Shown here: in pieces, positions 26,901-36,399 of the stretch
Layout: the number at the start of each line of letters is the position of its first letter
Position numbering within the stretch: the first letter of the stretch is position 1
Source of the DNA: Cytophagales bacterium
GTDB lineage: Bacteria; Bacteroidota; Bacteroidia; Cytophagales; UBA9547
Length of the DNA: 64,000 nt
Reading direction: 5' to 3'
NCBI GenBank assembly: GCA_013297755.1
Contig: JAAFIH010000011.1
Location: 51,955 to 115,954 of the forward strand
Program-made: the position numbers and the translations under genes
The notes under the pieces: model-generated
Database searches by the model: none
Seen by the model: the letters and a program-made list of their open reading frames with translations, nothing else
Told to the model about the DNA's origin: nothing

Positions 26901-29900
26901 TTTTTTGATTATTATGATAAAAACGAAAAACAATTGGCAATTCCAGCAATGGCAGATTTTAATGCCATAAAAGCAGAAGTGGAAATTGGCGAAAATGCCC
27001 AAATCAAAATGGGGACATCTGCCACCAACCAAAATATTTTTACACAATTGACTTATAAAGATGCATCTGTTGATGAATGGATAAGTTTGAGTAATGAAGT
27101 GAAAATCAAATCATTGCCCATGACAGAAGCTACCAAAGGTGGCATGACTTGGAATTATATTTTTGTGCGTAATAATCGAAAATATGAAGGTTCATTTTCG
27201 TATTTTGCACCATCAGAAGCACCACTTTCAGCAGAATTTATCACTTTCAGAGATAAACTTCAACCAGCACAAAAAGAATCTTGGAAAATAAAATTCAAAG
27301 ATAGAAAAGGCAAATCTGTATTGCCAGAGGTATTGGCAGGGATGTATGATGCTTCGCTGGATCAGTTTAAAAGACATGATTTGTATTTTTCTTTAACTGA
27401 TTTGTATTATCCTAATGAAAATGCCACTTGGAGATGTGATGATAAGTTTGGAGCAGAAGGATTGCCTAAATCAATTACTTGGAAATCAGATTATTATCCT
27501 AGTAATTCTAAATACAAAAGTTATGATGGACTGGATTTTTTTGGGTATCATGTTGGAGATAATTATAATAGATATGGACGCAGCAGAATGATGATGAAAA
27601 GCATGCGAGCAGTTGATGATGAAAAAGAAGAGGTACAAGAATTAAATATGATGTTGGACTTAGCTTCTCCTGCGGCTTCAGCAGCTGCACCTATGCAAGA
27701 ATCTAAAAAAGCAGCAGCTGTTAAATTCTCACCCCCAAAAGAATTAAAAGATACTGAAGAAGGAGAATCTCAAAATTCTTCTCAAAAACTTGCACCAGCT
27801 GAAAAACCAGCCCCAACTGTTCGCAAAAATTTGCAAGAAACCGCCTTTTTCTTTCCTCATTTGGAGACAGATTCCAGTGGAGCTGTCATTCTCAATTTTA
27901 CTGCTCCAGAAGCATTGACCAAATGGCGTCTGTTGGGATTGGCACATACCAAAGATTTGAAGTATGGCACTTTTGAAAATACATGTGTCACCCAAAAGGA
28001 ATTGATGATTATGCCTAATGCTCCACGTTTTTTAAGAGAAAACGATGAAATTCGTTTTCCTGCCAAAGTGGTAGCCTTGCAAAACGACATCAAAAATGCA
28101 GAAGTAAAATTGCAATTATTTGATGCCCTCACCATGAAATCTATAGACTCAGATTTTGGAAATTCGGCTTCTACTCAAACTATAGATTTGCAAAAAGGAG
28201 TCTCTAAAGGTGTGTATTGGAAATTGAAAATCCCTGTGAGTATTTCTGCCATAGTGTATAGAGTTACTGTACAAGCTGGAAATCAGAGTGATGGAGAAGA
28301 AAATGCTTTGCCAGTATTGACCAATGCCATGTTGGTAACAGAAAGTTTGCCTTTGAGTATTCGTGGAAATACATCTAAAACTTATACTTTAGAAAATCTC
28401 AAAAACAATACTTCTACCACCCTTCGCCACCATAAATATACCTTAGAATTTACCCCAAATCCAGCCTGGTATGCTGTGCAGGCTTTGCCTTATTTGATGG
28501 AATATCCCTATGAATGTTCTGAACAATTGTTTAGTCGTTTGTATTCCAATACCATGGCAAGTTATATCGCCAATTCAAACCCTAAAATCAAACAGGTTTT
28601 TGACACTTGGAAAAACTATCAGCCAGATGCCTTGCTTTCTAATTTGGAGAAAAATCAAGAACTCAAAGCACTGATAATAGAAGAAACGCCTTGGCTTCGC
28701 AATGCAAAAGATGAAACTGAACAAAAACGCAGAATTGCTTTGCTTTTTGACCTCAACAGAATAGCTGAAGAAAAATCAAGAACGATAGAAAAACTTAAAA
28801 AACGCCAAATGTCCAGTGGTGCTTTTCCTTGGTTTGATGGCATGTACGAAGACAGATACATGACCCAACACATTGTTTGTGGATTGGGTAAATTGCAAAA
28901 GTTAGGCATGATAAATCTTGAATCTGAAGGGCTTACTCATATGACTTCTAGAGCATTAGATTATGTTGATAATCAAATTTTGAAAGATTATAAAGAGCTT
29001 CTGCGTTGGAAAACAGATTTAGAAAAATATCAACCTTCAGATTTTTTTATTCATTATATCTATACCAGAACGTTTTTCAAAAAACATAAACCTGAGTTTT
29101 TTAATACCAAGGAATTCAAGTATTTTCAGAAACAGGCAGTGAAATTTGCCATGCAATACAATAAATATTCGCAGGCGATGATAGGCTTAGCTCAACATAG
29201 ATTGGATGATAAAATTACTCCTCAAAAAGTGGTGAAATCGCTTAACGAATGGGCTTTGCATAGCGAAGAAATGGGCATGTACTGGAAAGAAACTGCTGGA
29301 TATTATTGGTATGAAGCTCCTATAGAGCGACAAGCCATGATGATTGAGTTTTATGACGAAGCCATCAACGACCAAAAATCCGTGGACGAACTCAAAGTGT
29401 GGCTTTTGAAACAAAAACAAACTACCCATTGGAAAACGACCAAAGCCACCACAGAAGCCATTTATGCCTTGCTCTTGCGTGGAACAGATTTTCTAGCCAA
29501 CGAGCCTCTAGTAGAAATTACAGTTGGAAACGAAAAAATAGACCCTAAAAAAGCCCCAAAATCAAAATCAGAAACTTCTACAGAAGCAGGAACTGGCTAT
29601 TTCAAAACTTCGTGGGAACCAAGCCAAATCACAAAAGACATGGCAACCATTAAAATTGATAAAAAAGATGCTGGTGTAAGCTGGGGAGCAGTGTATTGGC
29701 AGTATTTTGAGCAATTAGATAAAATAAAACAAGAAGCCCAAAATCCTATAAAACTCACCAAAAAGCTTTTCTTGCAAGAAAATACTCCTTCTGGCGAAGT
29801 TCTAAAACCCATTAATGACAAAAACACCCTCAAACCTGGCGATTTGGTAAAAGTTCGCATAGAAATAAAATCTGACAGAAATATGGAATATGTGCATCTG

Positions 29901-30167
29901 AAAGATATGCGTGCAGCTGGTTTTGAACCTGTAAATGTACTGAGCCAATACAAATACCAAGATGGTTTAGGCTACTACGAAAGCACCAGAGATGCAGCCA
30001 CCAATTTCTTTATTGGCTATATGCCTCTAGGGAGTTATGTATTTGAGTATGCAGTTCGTGTACAGCATGTAGGTGATTTTTCCAATGGTGTAACCAGTAT
30101 TCAATGTATGTATGCACCAGAATTTGGCAGCCATAGCGAGGGAATGAGGGTAAAGGTTCTTGAATAA
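23913..30167 (+). CDS. alpha-2-macroglobulin family protein (YfaS-like)
   Basis: 2084 residues, exported (signal peptide ending IMAQ). Macroglobulin beta domains include TDRAIYRPGQTVYFKT near residue 635; the complement-type A2M block APEALTKWRLLGLAHTKDL is near 1335. The thioester motif CSEQ is at 1535-1538 (family CxEQ), so covalent trapping of proteases is plausible. Such proteins protect the periplasm or surface from proteases and often work with penicillin-binding protein 1C, absent here. The stop codon lies inside the first 33-nt palindrome of the RAYT-associated array. Confidence 0.92.
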   Translation: MKVFSIFRIALFLISTHFIMAQTNFDTEWKQVEKFQSQNLPKSALEKVNAIYAKAKTENEVSQMVKALVFRLSIEEQIGEAQSEKIEDYSSYRVNKALRELDAELKSATNPVHQSVLHLLKGKTVSDFYSQNSWRIKQRTALTEYSPKDISSWSEKNLAESFVNSFNEALKHPEKLKSYKISEYEGMVQKGEGTRKLRPTLLELIGFHIIQSYQGNAFSLAQPTNPFKMDAPNYFSLDNEFVALNISTEDTLSFVYNAIKTYQTLMQQNINSPEILSDIELHKVQYVNGNYKGAEKEKHYQIALEKLQEKYNKLPIYTEIVASLATIYTQRAAKYNPLLSDKFQWENKKALELCEEAVKLYPESFGYNSCQSIISQIKNQEFNIETEEVILPNQPFKVLANVKNTSSLTAFIYQTTYAELEKLSVDLQNQYNKDYKINIDKELYKNFESKAIFKKQTFAIPDDKDYQNHRIELALEPLKSGVYMIFWSSDSELKKSKPVKFNYLQVSNISYFSKTENKPNSFTKQHVYTVHRNSGDKIGNVSIEVKKVEQKYDRTYKLTISKFDNVQTDANGYGLVDLSKEKRDDRNYYNNTFFYIFAKGDDAYSTYDYFGLQGSFYAHYNGQSYPQNYSNTQCYVFTDRAIYRPGQTVYFKTIVIQTDENGNKKLLKKYPLRAVLRDVNYQEISVVDNLTTNDFGSASGTFTLPISGLTGNFTIDLGYGSANISVEEYKRPKFEVLLKNPEESFRLNDEIKVKGNANALAGFGISNAKVVYRVQRAPVYPQWLYWRWRCWGYFPQPANAEIKFGEAKTNDKGEFEISFKAIPDADVEDEQNASFNYTITADVTDENGETRTATNTILVSKQALQISTNLNERIEISDKKKFDLKTQNMSGFKQKAMVNVKVFLLTAPNAMKRTRLWARPDVYKMSEADYQRLFPTDEYKNELDIINWKQEKMVFEKSFDTEKDTVLDVGFLSKAGKYYFIATAKDKYGVDVKEERFFDYYDKNEKQLAIPAMADFNAIKAEVEIGENAQIKMGTSATNQNIFTQLTYKDASVDEWISLSNEVKIKSLPMTEATKGGMTWNYIFVRNNRKYEGSFSYFAPSEAPLSAEFITFRDKLQPAQKESWKIKFKDRKGKSVLPEVLAGMYDASLDQFKRHDLYFSLTDLYYPNENATWRCDDKFGAEGLPKSITWKSDYYPSNSKYKSYDGLDFFGYHVGDNYNRYGRSRMMMKSMRAVDDEKEEVQELNMMLDLASPAASAAAPMQESKKAAAVKFSPPKELKDTEEGESQNSSQKLAPAEKPAPTVRKNLQETAFFFPHLETDSSGAVILNFTAPEALTKWRLLGLAHTKDLKYGTFENTCVTQKELMIMPNAPRFLRENDEIRFPAKVVALQNDIKNAEVKLQLFDALTMKSIDSDFGNSASTQTIDLQKGVSKGVYWKLKIPVSISAIVYRVTVQAGNQSDGEENALPVLTNAMLVTESLPLSIRGNTSKTYTLENLKNNTSTTLRHHKYTLEFTPNPAWYAVQALPYLMEYPYECSEQLFSRLYSNTMASYIANSNPKIKQVFDTWKNYQPDALLSNLEKNQELKALIIEETPWLRNAKDETEQKRRIALLFDLNRIAEEKSRTIEKLKKRQMSSGAFPWFDGMYEDRYMTQHIVCGLGKLQKLGMINLESEGLTHMTSRALDYVDNQILKDYKELLRWKTDLEKYQPSDFFIHYIYTRTFFKKHKPEFFNTKEFKYFQKQAVKFAMQYNKYSQAMIGLAQHRLDDKITPQKVVKSLNEWALHSEEMGMYWKETAGYYWYEAPIERQAMMIEFYDEAINDQKSVDELKVWLLKQKQTTHWKTTKATTEAIYALLLRGTDFLANEPLVEITVGNEKIDPKKAPKSKSETSTEAGTGYFKTSWEPSQITKDMATIKIDKKDAGVSWGAVYWQYFEQLDKIKQEAQNPIKLTKKLFLQENTPSGEVLKPINDKNTLKPGDLVKVRIEIKSDRNMEYVHLKDMRAAGFEPVNVLSQYKYQDGLGYYESTRDAATNFFIGYMPLGSYVFEYAVRVQHVGDFSNGVTSIQCMYAPEFGSHSEGMRVKVLE

Positions 30168-30431
30168 ACCTATAAGGTTTTAAAAACCTTATAGGTTTGA
30201 AAATTGAATTTGATAGATAAAACGATGGCAGGATCGTAAACGAAACCTATAAGGTTTTAAAAACCTTATAGGTTTGAAAATTGAAATTTGATAGATAAAA
30301 CGATGGCAGGACCGTAAACGAAACATATAAGGTTTTAAAAACCTTATAGGTTTGAAAATTGAAATTTGGTAGATAAAATGATGGCAGGACCGTAAACGAA
30401 ACCTATAAGGTTTTAAAAACCTTATAGGTTT
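30166..30431. repeat. four 33-nt REP-like palindromes left of the RAYT
   Basis: Palindromes at 30166-30198, 30243-30275, 30321-30353 (one mismatch) and 30399-30431, spaced 77-78 bp. Each has 15-nt arms AAACCTATAAGGTTT/AAACCTTATAGGTTT around the loop TAA. Spacers are also conserved (GATGGCAGGACCGTAAACG before each palindrome). The first overlaps the macroglobulin stop codon. Confidence 0.92.
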
Positions 30432-30450
30432 GAGGTTTGAGTTGTGAAAA

Positions 30451-31062
30451 ATGATAATTAGAATAAAAATGAAAGGACATTGCAAATTTGAACCAGATAC
30501 ATATTATCATGTAATAAATCATGCTGTAGGTAATGAAAATCTTTTTAGAAATGATGAGAATTACAGATTCTTTCTAGGTAAATATGCAAATTATATGCCA
30601 TCTGTTTGCAGTACAATTGCTTATTGTTTAATGCCAAATCATATTCATTTTATGATAAAAACACATTCAGCAGAAATATTAGAATCCCATCCAAAATATA
30701 AATTTGATTTTCATAAATTGATTATTCAAGAGTTGAGCAATTTACTGAATTCTTATGCAAAAGCCTATAATAAAGTAAATGAACGAAAAGGTGCTTTATG
30801 GATAGATTTTACAAAACGATTTGTAATAGATTCAGATGCATATTACACTTCCACAATCAATTATATTCATCAAAACCCAGTTAAACATGGATTTGTGAAA
30901 AATCCTGAGGATTGGAAATTTAGCTCATTTAATAGCATGTTGTCCCCAAAGCCAACTTTATTAAGTAGAAATGATGTGCTGAATTGGTTTGGAGGTACAG
31001 ATGAATTTCTAAAATACCATAAAGAACAAAATATAGCTTTAAATATGGATTGGGAATATTAG
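30451..31062 (+). CDS. REP-associated tyrosine transposase (RAYT, Y1_Tnp)
   Basis: 203 residues of the IS200-like HUH single-strand transposase family. The metal-binding HUH motif is HIH at 64-66 (MPNHIHFMI) and the nucleophile is probably Tyr138 in NYIHQNPVKHGF. The N-terminal FEPDTYYHVINHA is typical of Bacteroidota RAYTs. Palindromic hairpins on both sides are its presumed substrates. An in-frame ATG at 30469 is a possible alternative start. Confidence 0.88.
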   Translation: MIIRIKMKGHCKFEPDTYYHVINHAVGNENLFRNDENYRFFLGKYANYMPSVCSTIAYCLMPNHIHFMIKTHSAEILESHPKYKFDFHKLIIQELSNLLNSYAKAYNKVNERKGALWIDFTKRFVIDSDAYYTSTINYIHQNPVKHGFVKNPEDWKFSSFNSMLSPKPTLLSRNDVLNWFGGTDEFLKYHKEQNIALNMDWEY

Positions 31063-31066
31063 TAAT

Positions 31067-31356
31067 AATCCTATAAGGTTTCATTAGCTTATAGCATTGA
31101 TGGCACGAACGTAAACGAAACCTATAAGGTTTTAAAAACCTTATAGGTTTGATAGCACGACTGTAAACGAAACCTATAAGGTTTTTGAAACCTTATAGGT
31201 TTGAAGATTGAATTTGATATATAAAACGATGGCATGACTTTAAACGAAACCTATAAGGTTTTTGAAACCTTATAGGTTTGAAGTTTGAATTTGATAAAAA
31301 AATTGATGGCACGAACGTAAACGAAACCTATAAGGTTTTAAAAACCTTATAGGTTT
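31067..31356. repeat. five REP-like palindromes right of the RAYT
   Basis: A decayed copy (left arm only) at 31067-31081, then complete palindromes at 31118-31150, 31170-31202, 31247-31279 and 31324-31356. The second and third complete ones have loop TTG instead of TAA. Spacing alternates between about 51-52 and 77 bp. Arms are the same as on the left side, so the array is interrupted by the transposase gene. Confidence 0.92.
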
Positions 31357-31466
31357 GCTGAATTTGGAAGATGACAGCTAAAGGTTGATAGTGAAAGGGA
31401 CTTATAAGATAAGTAATTTTTATTTAAAAAAAATATTTGAGGAAATAGGTAAAAAAAATTAAGAAA

Positions 31467-32459
31467 ATGACTAAAGAACAGGAATTTATAAAAGAAACCG
31501 AAGAATTAAAACAGTTGACTAAACAGGTAGGATATTCAGGAGTATTGGCTTGGAATGCTGGATATTTATTAAAGTCAGTCAAAGAAAAGAAAGAATATAT
31601 ACCAAAATACAATAACTTTGATAATTACACTAAAAAAGTATTAAAATTAAGTGCACAAACTGTAAATAACTATATAACTATAAGCGAAAAATTTAGCAAA
31701 CAAGAATTAGGCAAATTAATGCTTGTTACACATTTGCAAGTAATTGCAAACGTTGAAAATGACATGATGCGAAGATTTGTTTTGAAATGTTTTAAAGAAA
31801 TTGAGTCTGAACAAAGAAATGAAAGCTATAAAACAAAACTTCGAGATATAATTGCATCAATTGCGATGATTGAAGCTGAAGAATTTAAAGATTTCTCAGA
31901 ATTTAATCAAAATAAAATAAAAGAAATTATAGATATTAATGTCAAGATTGGAAAAGAAGAAAAAATCAGAAAAAAAAGAGCAAATACAATTTCTAAAGGC
32001 ACAAAAAACAAAGATGTTTTCGGTGATAGGTTTAAGCCTAGATTCTTTAAAAGTATTAGCTCGATATTTGAAAATGAACCAATAGATGAGATGGGGTTTG
32101 TAGCTTTATTTTGCATGGTTTTTAAAAATTTAAAAGGTATTGAATTTGAATGGAAAAATGAATTAATAACTTTTGATGCCATAAAATATGTCAGAAGTAA
32201 ATTTCCAGATGCTAGTATAAGATGTAAAACAGTAGGAGATAAAAAAAAGAATTTTGAATTAAATATTGAGTTTGAATTTATGAGTAATAATTTTATTAGA
32301 GATGGTCATGATAAAGAAAAATGTGATTTAATAATTTGTTGGAATGACAACTCCAAAACGGATTCAAAAATAGGAGGTAAAGAGTTAATTAATAAAATGC
32401 CACCAGTTTTAGTAATTAAAAATTGTTTTGAAACTGGTAAAATTCAAATTTTGAAATGA
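31467..32459 (+). CDS. orphan protein with putative nuclease-like C-terminus
   Basis: 330 residues, no signal peptide. Residues 1-75 contain a helix-turn-helix-like stretch (KVLKLSAQTVNNYITISEKF) similar to DUF3102-like regions. The C-terminus reads FELNIEFEFMSNNF, then GHDKEKCDLIICWND and a hydrophobic strand PPVLVIKN: alternating acidic and hydrophobic strands with a CDLIICW block resembling restriction-endonuclease-like folds. Function uncertain. It sits alone after the REP array, as accessory genes often do. Confidence 0.55.
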   Translation: MTKEQEFIKETEELKQLTKQVGYSGVLAWNAGYLLKSVKEKKEYIPKYNNFDNYTKKVLKLSAQTVNNYITISEKFSKQELGKLMLVTHLQVIANVENDMMRRFVLKCFKEIESEQRNESYKTKLRDIIASIAMIEAEEFKDFSEFNQNKIKEIIDINVKIGKEEKIRKKRANTISKGTKNKDVFGDRFKPRFFKSISSIFENEPIDEMGFVALFCMVFKNLKGIEFEWKNELITFDAIKYVRSKFPDASIRCKTVGDKKKNFELNIEFEFMSNNFIRDGHDKEKCDLIICWNDNSKTDSKIGGKELINKMPPVLVIKNCFETGKIQILK

Positions 32460-32633
32460 TATTAATCCTTAAATTGCAACCCCTCTCTACCACCCATTAA
32501 CCACTAAAAAATCTCGTTTTTTACCAAATCAAAAAAAGTCAATCTCAAATGATTTTGAAAACAATTCTTGATTTTATAACTTTGTAGTAAGAATATAACA
32601 GATTTAATCGATGATTTTCAGAAGTTTTATCAT

Positions 32634-32882
32634 TTGAACCCTGAACAATTAAAAGCCTTATTGAGTATAATTCAAACTGTAACTGATGATAATATGGACA
32701 AATTTAGTTTAGCAATCAAGGAAATGAATTTAAAAATGGATTCAAATATTAATAATTTGAATTTGAGATTGGACTCAAACATAAAAGAATTAAACACCAA
32801 AATAGATAGTATAAAATGGTTTATATTGTCTTCTTTTGGTAATATAGGTCTTTTAATAGCAGCATTTAAGATTTTTTCGTAA
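32634..32882 (+). CDS. small coiled-coil membrane protein
   Basis: 82 residues from a TTG start (no in-frame ATG nearby). Heptads in MNLKMDSNINNLNLRLDSNI suggest a coiled coil, ending in one hydrophobic segment (WFILSSFGNIGLLIAAF). The layout resembles XhlA/DUF1640-like tail-anchored proteins, but family membership is only a guess. Not clearly linked to a neighbour. Confidence 0.5.
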   Translation: MNPEQLKALLSIIQTVTDDNMDKFSLAIKEMNLKMDSNINNLNLRLDSNIKELNTKIDSIKWFILSSFGNIGLLIAAFKIFS

Positions 32883-33279
32883 GATGTTTTTTATACAATA
32901 GCAATGAAATTGCACTTTATATAATCAAATAAAATTTTTTTCGCTTTTTTTGTTTTCTAAATAAATAAATTAATAAAATTTATTTAGAAAACAAAAAGAA
33001 TTAAACGATTTTTGCTCAAATTTGTGCCAATAAAAAAGACAAGTTTATTTATAAAATAGGTACTTTATTACTAGCTTACTCATTTTTTAGGATAATGCCA
33101 AACTATAAAAAATACAAAATTTGTATACTCTAATAGCTAAACATCACAGATTTTAGCTATAAAGTCTTTTCATTTTATTCTAACAATATATCTTTCTCAA
33201 TTACTTTTATCAGTTATTTTATTCATGTTTTTTGATTCGACTTTTATTATACTTATTTTTGCTTAAATTTATAAAATTG
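32883..33279. other. intergenic stretch with a perfect 20-bp hairpin
   Basis: TTTTTGTTTTCTAAATAAAT at 32947-32966 is complementary to 32978-32997 with an 11-nt loop. It lies about 65 nt after the small coiled-coil gene and may end transcription in both directions, although there is no GC-rich stem. The rest up to the CUB protein start shows nothing I can identify. Confidence 0.45.
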
Positions 33280-35739
33280 ATGAAAAGAATATTATTTATA
33301 ATTATAGCAATTTCTTACCATACTCATGGCCAATTTGTAGTACCCTACACTGGTAGTCTGACCATTACAGGATGTACAGGCACACTTACTGATCATGCAG
33401 GCAACAACAATTATGACAATAATGCCAATGGTAGTATTACTATATTACCCAATGTGGAAAACGAAAATATTTGTGTTGAATTCAAAAGTTTCAAAACAGA
33501 ATCTTGTTGTGATATACTTAAAATTTATTCTGGCACAAGTACCGAAAACGAAAATCAAATTGGTGCATTCAAGGGCAATTCTAATCCTGGCAATGTAGTA
33601 AGTACTTTTGGCAAACCAATTACCCTTAAATTTACCTCTGATAACTCCACAGTTGGAGCAGGTTTTGAGGCCATTTTGCATTGCAATACATTTGATATTG
33701 ATACAAAAACTATTACCTCAGATTTTAATTTTTATACCAAAAATATCAAACTCAATACATTTGAAAATTGGAAAATAGCATCTACCATTCCTGGATGGCT
33801 TTATTTTTCTGCAACTGCTGGTTCTTACTTTGAAAGTAATATTTCGGCTAGTATTTATCCTAATTTTACTTTCCAACCACGAGAAGCTATCATTACTTTT
33901 TTGGGAATAAATAGTAAAACAAGTCGAGTTTTGTATGTCAGTCAGGCAGCAGCCCAATTTTATGTAACAGATACAATTGGGGTAAAAGCCGAAAAAAATA
34001 TACAAAATATTGACATATTATCCAACCAATTTTGGCAGATTATCAATAATTATCCCAACGACATTACATTATCAGCATCTAGTGGCGAAAAATCAGGGGT
34101 AGTTGGTTTACAAATTGCTTCTAATCCATCAGATAGGTCAAAAACATTTATTTTAGAAGTTATAGAATCTATCACAAGTCTTACAAGTAAAGTAGTCATC
34201 ATACAAGAACCTACCCTAGCGGGTAGCAATATCAACATCAATGCTATTTCAAACAAAGGACAAAAAACACTCTCTACTTGTTCGGGCTTTGTGTATGACA
34301 ATGGAGGCCTAGATTATGATTATAACAATAATTGCAATGCAGAACTGGTCTTATTACCAAACGAAATAGGTAAATATATTTACATTAAAAACATTATTAT
34401 TGATACAGAGCCAAATGTAGATTTTCTAAAAATTGCGAATGGCTCTGTTTATCAACAAAGTAATATTATAGGAAATTTTAGTGGTTCTAATACTACAACT
34501 AGTCCATTGATTTCTTCTGCTTCAGATGGATCGTTAGTTTTAAAATTTATTACCAATAGTAATACCACAACTAAAGGTTTTGTGGCCGAGATTGGATGTA
34601 CTACAACTGTAGGCACAAATCCAAATCAGTTTATGTACTTATCAGAAAACAAAAAAATACTATCATCTTCAAGTGCTACATTTCCTATTTCCATTTTAGG
34701 ATTTGAAGGCAATTTTTCAGTGCTTGGCTTACCTACATGGCTCAGTACTAACATCAAAACTGGCAACATAAACCAAAAAATAAATCTTACTTTATCTCAA
34801 AATACTGCTTCTTTTGCTCGTATGGCCATTGTAACTATTACCAACGGCTCATTGGCGAATACCTTAGAGATTACACAAATGTCCGCCAAAAATTCAAATA
34901 TTTTACTTTTTCCTAATCCATCTACGCTCATTTTATCTACTTTTGCAGGCATAAGTACAATAACTTCCAATTTTTCTATATCTACAAATGTTCCTTTTCA
35001 GTTGATAGCTCCAGAGTGGGTTAGTCTCAATAAATATTATGCTTATGGCACCGAAACTCTAGTTTCAATAGAAGCAAAACCAATTTTTGAAGCCACAACT
35101 GTGCCCCGTTTTGGTAAGATTATGATAGTTGCAATTGATACTATCATTGCTTTTGATGTTTTTCAATCAGCCCTAAACACCATCAATGGTACCAATTTTT
35201 TATCAGTTTCTAAATCTTACATATCCATTCCTAGCAATGCACAACAAGTTCAAATAGCAATTTCGGCCACAGGTGCTTGGTTTATTACTGATTTTCTAAA
35301 CCCATTTTCAGAGATAACTTTGAGTGCCAATGCAGGATTTGGAAGTCAAAATATTACCATCAATTTTCCTAAAAATGATGGCTTCGATGTCAAAAAAGGA
35401 GGTTTTACAGTAGTATCTCAAACTCGTGAACTAGGCATTTTGTACAACCAATATCCCATGGCTACCTCTATTTTTGAGTCTGAAAATACAAATCATTTAT
35501 TTTCAAAAGGGATTTTTATTTATCCAAACCCCAATGCAGGCACTATACATTTAAAATCATTGCATTGGATAACCAAACTAGAGCTATATACTATTTATGG
35601 GGCTTTAGTCAAATCTTTTCAAATAGATAATTCTTATGCTGTTGTGTCAGATATAGATGTACCTGATGGAACTTATTTTATCAAAGCTTTTGGTAAGAAT
35701 AATACTTCATTTTTTCAAAAATTAATATTTCAAAAATAA
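33280..35739 (+). CDS. T9SS-exported CUB/BACON domain protein
   Basis: 819 residues. Signal peptide ends THGQ. Two CUB domains (about 20-135 and 325-435) share the Cys-containing ITGCTGTLTDHAG and DILKIYSG/DFLKIANG strands. Several BACON-type repeats follow (residues 440-730; LPTWLSTNIKTGNINQKINL). The C-terminal ~70 residues form a T9SS type A sorting domain (IYPNPNAGTIHLKS, GTYFIKAFG). Probably a surface adhesin or carbohydrate-binding protein. I chose ATG 33280 rather than the upstream TTG 33232 because it gives a compact signal peptide. Confidence 0.85.
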   Translation: MKRILFIIIAISYHTHGQFVVPYTGSLTITGCTGTLTDHAGNNNYDNNANGSITILPNVENENICVEFKSFKTESCCDILKIYSGTSTENENQIGAFKGNSNPGNVVSTFGKPITLKFTSDNSTVGAGFEAILHCNTFDIDTKTITSDFNFYTKNIKLNTFENWKIASTIPGWLYFSATAGSYFESNISASIYPNFTFQPREAIITFLGINSKTSRVLYVSQAAAQFYVTDTIGVKAEKNIQNIDILSNQFWQIINNYPNDITLSASSGEKSGVVGLQIASNPSDRSKTFILEVIESITSLTSKVVIIQEPTLAGSNININAISNKGQKTLSTCSGFVYDNGGLDYDYNNNCNAELVLLPNEIGKYIYIKNIIIDTEPNVDFLKIANGSVYQQSNIIGNFSGSNTTTSPLISSASDGSLVLKFITNSNTTTKGFVAEIGCTTTVGTNPNQFMYLSENKKILSSSSATFPISILGFEGNFSVLGLPTWLSTNIKTGNINQKINLTLSQNTASFARMAIVTITNGSLANTLEITQMSAKNSNILLFPNPSTLILSTFAGISTITSNFSISTNVPFQLIAPEWVSLNKYYAYGTETLVSIEAKPIFEATTVPRFGKIMIVAIDTIIAFDVFQSALNTINGTNFLSVSKSYISIPSNAQQVQIAISATGAWFITDFLNPFSEITLSANAGFGSQNITINFPKNDGFDVKKGGFTVVSQTRELGILYNQYPMATSIFESENTNHLFSKGIFIYPNPNAGTIHLKSLHWITKLELYTIYGALVKSFQIDNSYAVVSDIDVPDGTYFIKAFGKNNTSFFQKLIFQK

Positions 35740-35756
35740 CTTTTTAATTTTCAATC

Positions 35757-36392
35757 ATGGAATTTCCACCCTTAGACAAAGCAGATCCAGATGGTTTGTT
35801 GGCTATTGGTGGAGATTTAACACCTCATACATTACTCAAAGCATATAGTTCTGGCATTTTTCCATGGTACAATGACCTAGACCCTATACTTTGGTGGTCG
35901 CCAAATCCTAGATTTGTATTATTTCCCCAAAATATCAAAATTTCGAGTACAATGAAATCATTGATAAAAAAAGATTTTTTTCAGATTTCTTATAATCAAT
36001 CTTTTGAAAATGTCATCAAAGCCTGTAGCCAAGTTCCTCGAATAGGGCAGGAGGGTACTTGGATAACAGACGATATGATTGATGCTTACATCACATTGCA
36101 TCAACTTGGGTGGGCTCAATCAGTAGAAGTGTGGCACAATAACGAGCTTGTAGGTGGCTTATATGGTATCAGAATGGGCGATTGTTTTTTTGGAGAATCT
36201 ATGTTTGCCAAAGTTAGCAATGCCTCAAAATTTGGATTTATAAAAATGTGTCAAAAATTACAATCCGAAAATGTTAAAATCATTGATTGTCAGGTTTATA
36301 CAAGCCATTTAGAAAGTTTAGGAGCAACTATGATCAGTAGAAATGATTTTATCTCGATTATAAAAGAAGGCGTAAAAAATATTACTTTTTAA
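35757..36392 (+). CDS. aat: leucyl/phenylalanyl-tRNA-protein transferase
   Basis: 211 residues. Aat adds Leu or Phe from aminoacyl-tRNA to N-terminal Arg/Lys of proteins, marking them for ClpAP via the N-end rule. Signatures: FPPLDKADPDGLLAIGGDL, YSSGIFPWYN, WWSPNPRFVLFP, EVWHNNELVGGLYGI, GDCFFGESMF. It is 17 nt after the T9SS gene and has its own terminator. Confidence 0.96.
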   Translation: MEFPPLDKADPDGLLAIGGDLTPHTLLKAYSSGIFPWYNDLDPILWWSPNPRFVLFPQNIKISSTMKSLIKKDFFQISYNQSFENVIKACSQVPRIGQEGTWITDDMIDAYITLHQLGWAQSVEVWHNNELVGGLYGIRMGDCFFGESMFAKVSNASKFGFIKMCQKLQSENVKIIDCQVYTSHLESLGATMISRNDFISIIKEGVKNITF

Positions 36393-36399
36393 TTAAAAA

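Noticed and set aside
30189..30485. 98-codon minus-strand ORF with repeated FKPIRFLKPYRFRLRSCH
   Set aside because: It is the translation of the 33-nt palindromes and their spacers; the repetition comes from the DNA repeats, not from a protein.
30166..31356. CRISPR array
   Set aside because: Regular spacing suggested it, but the repeats are perfect palindromes, the spacers are alike and no cas gene is present; a RAYT sits inside.
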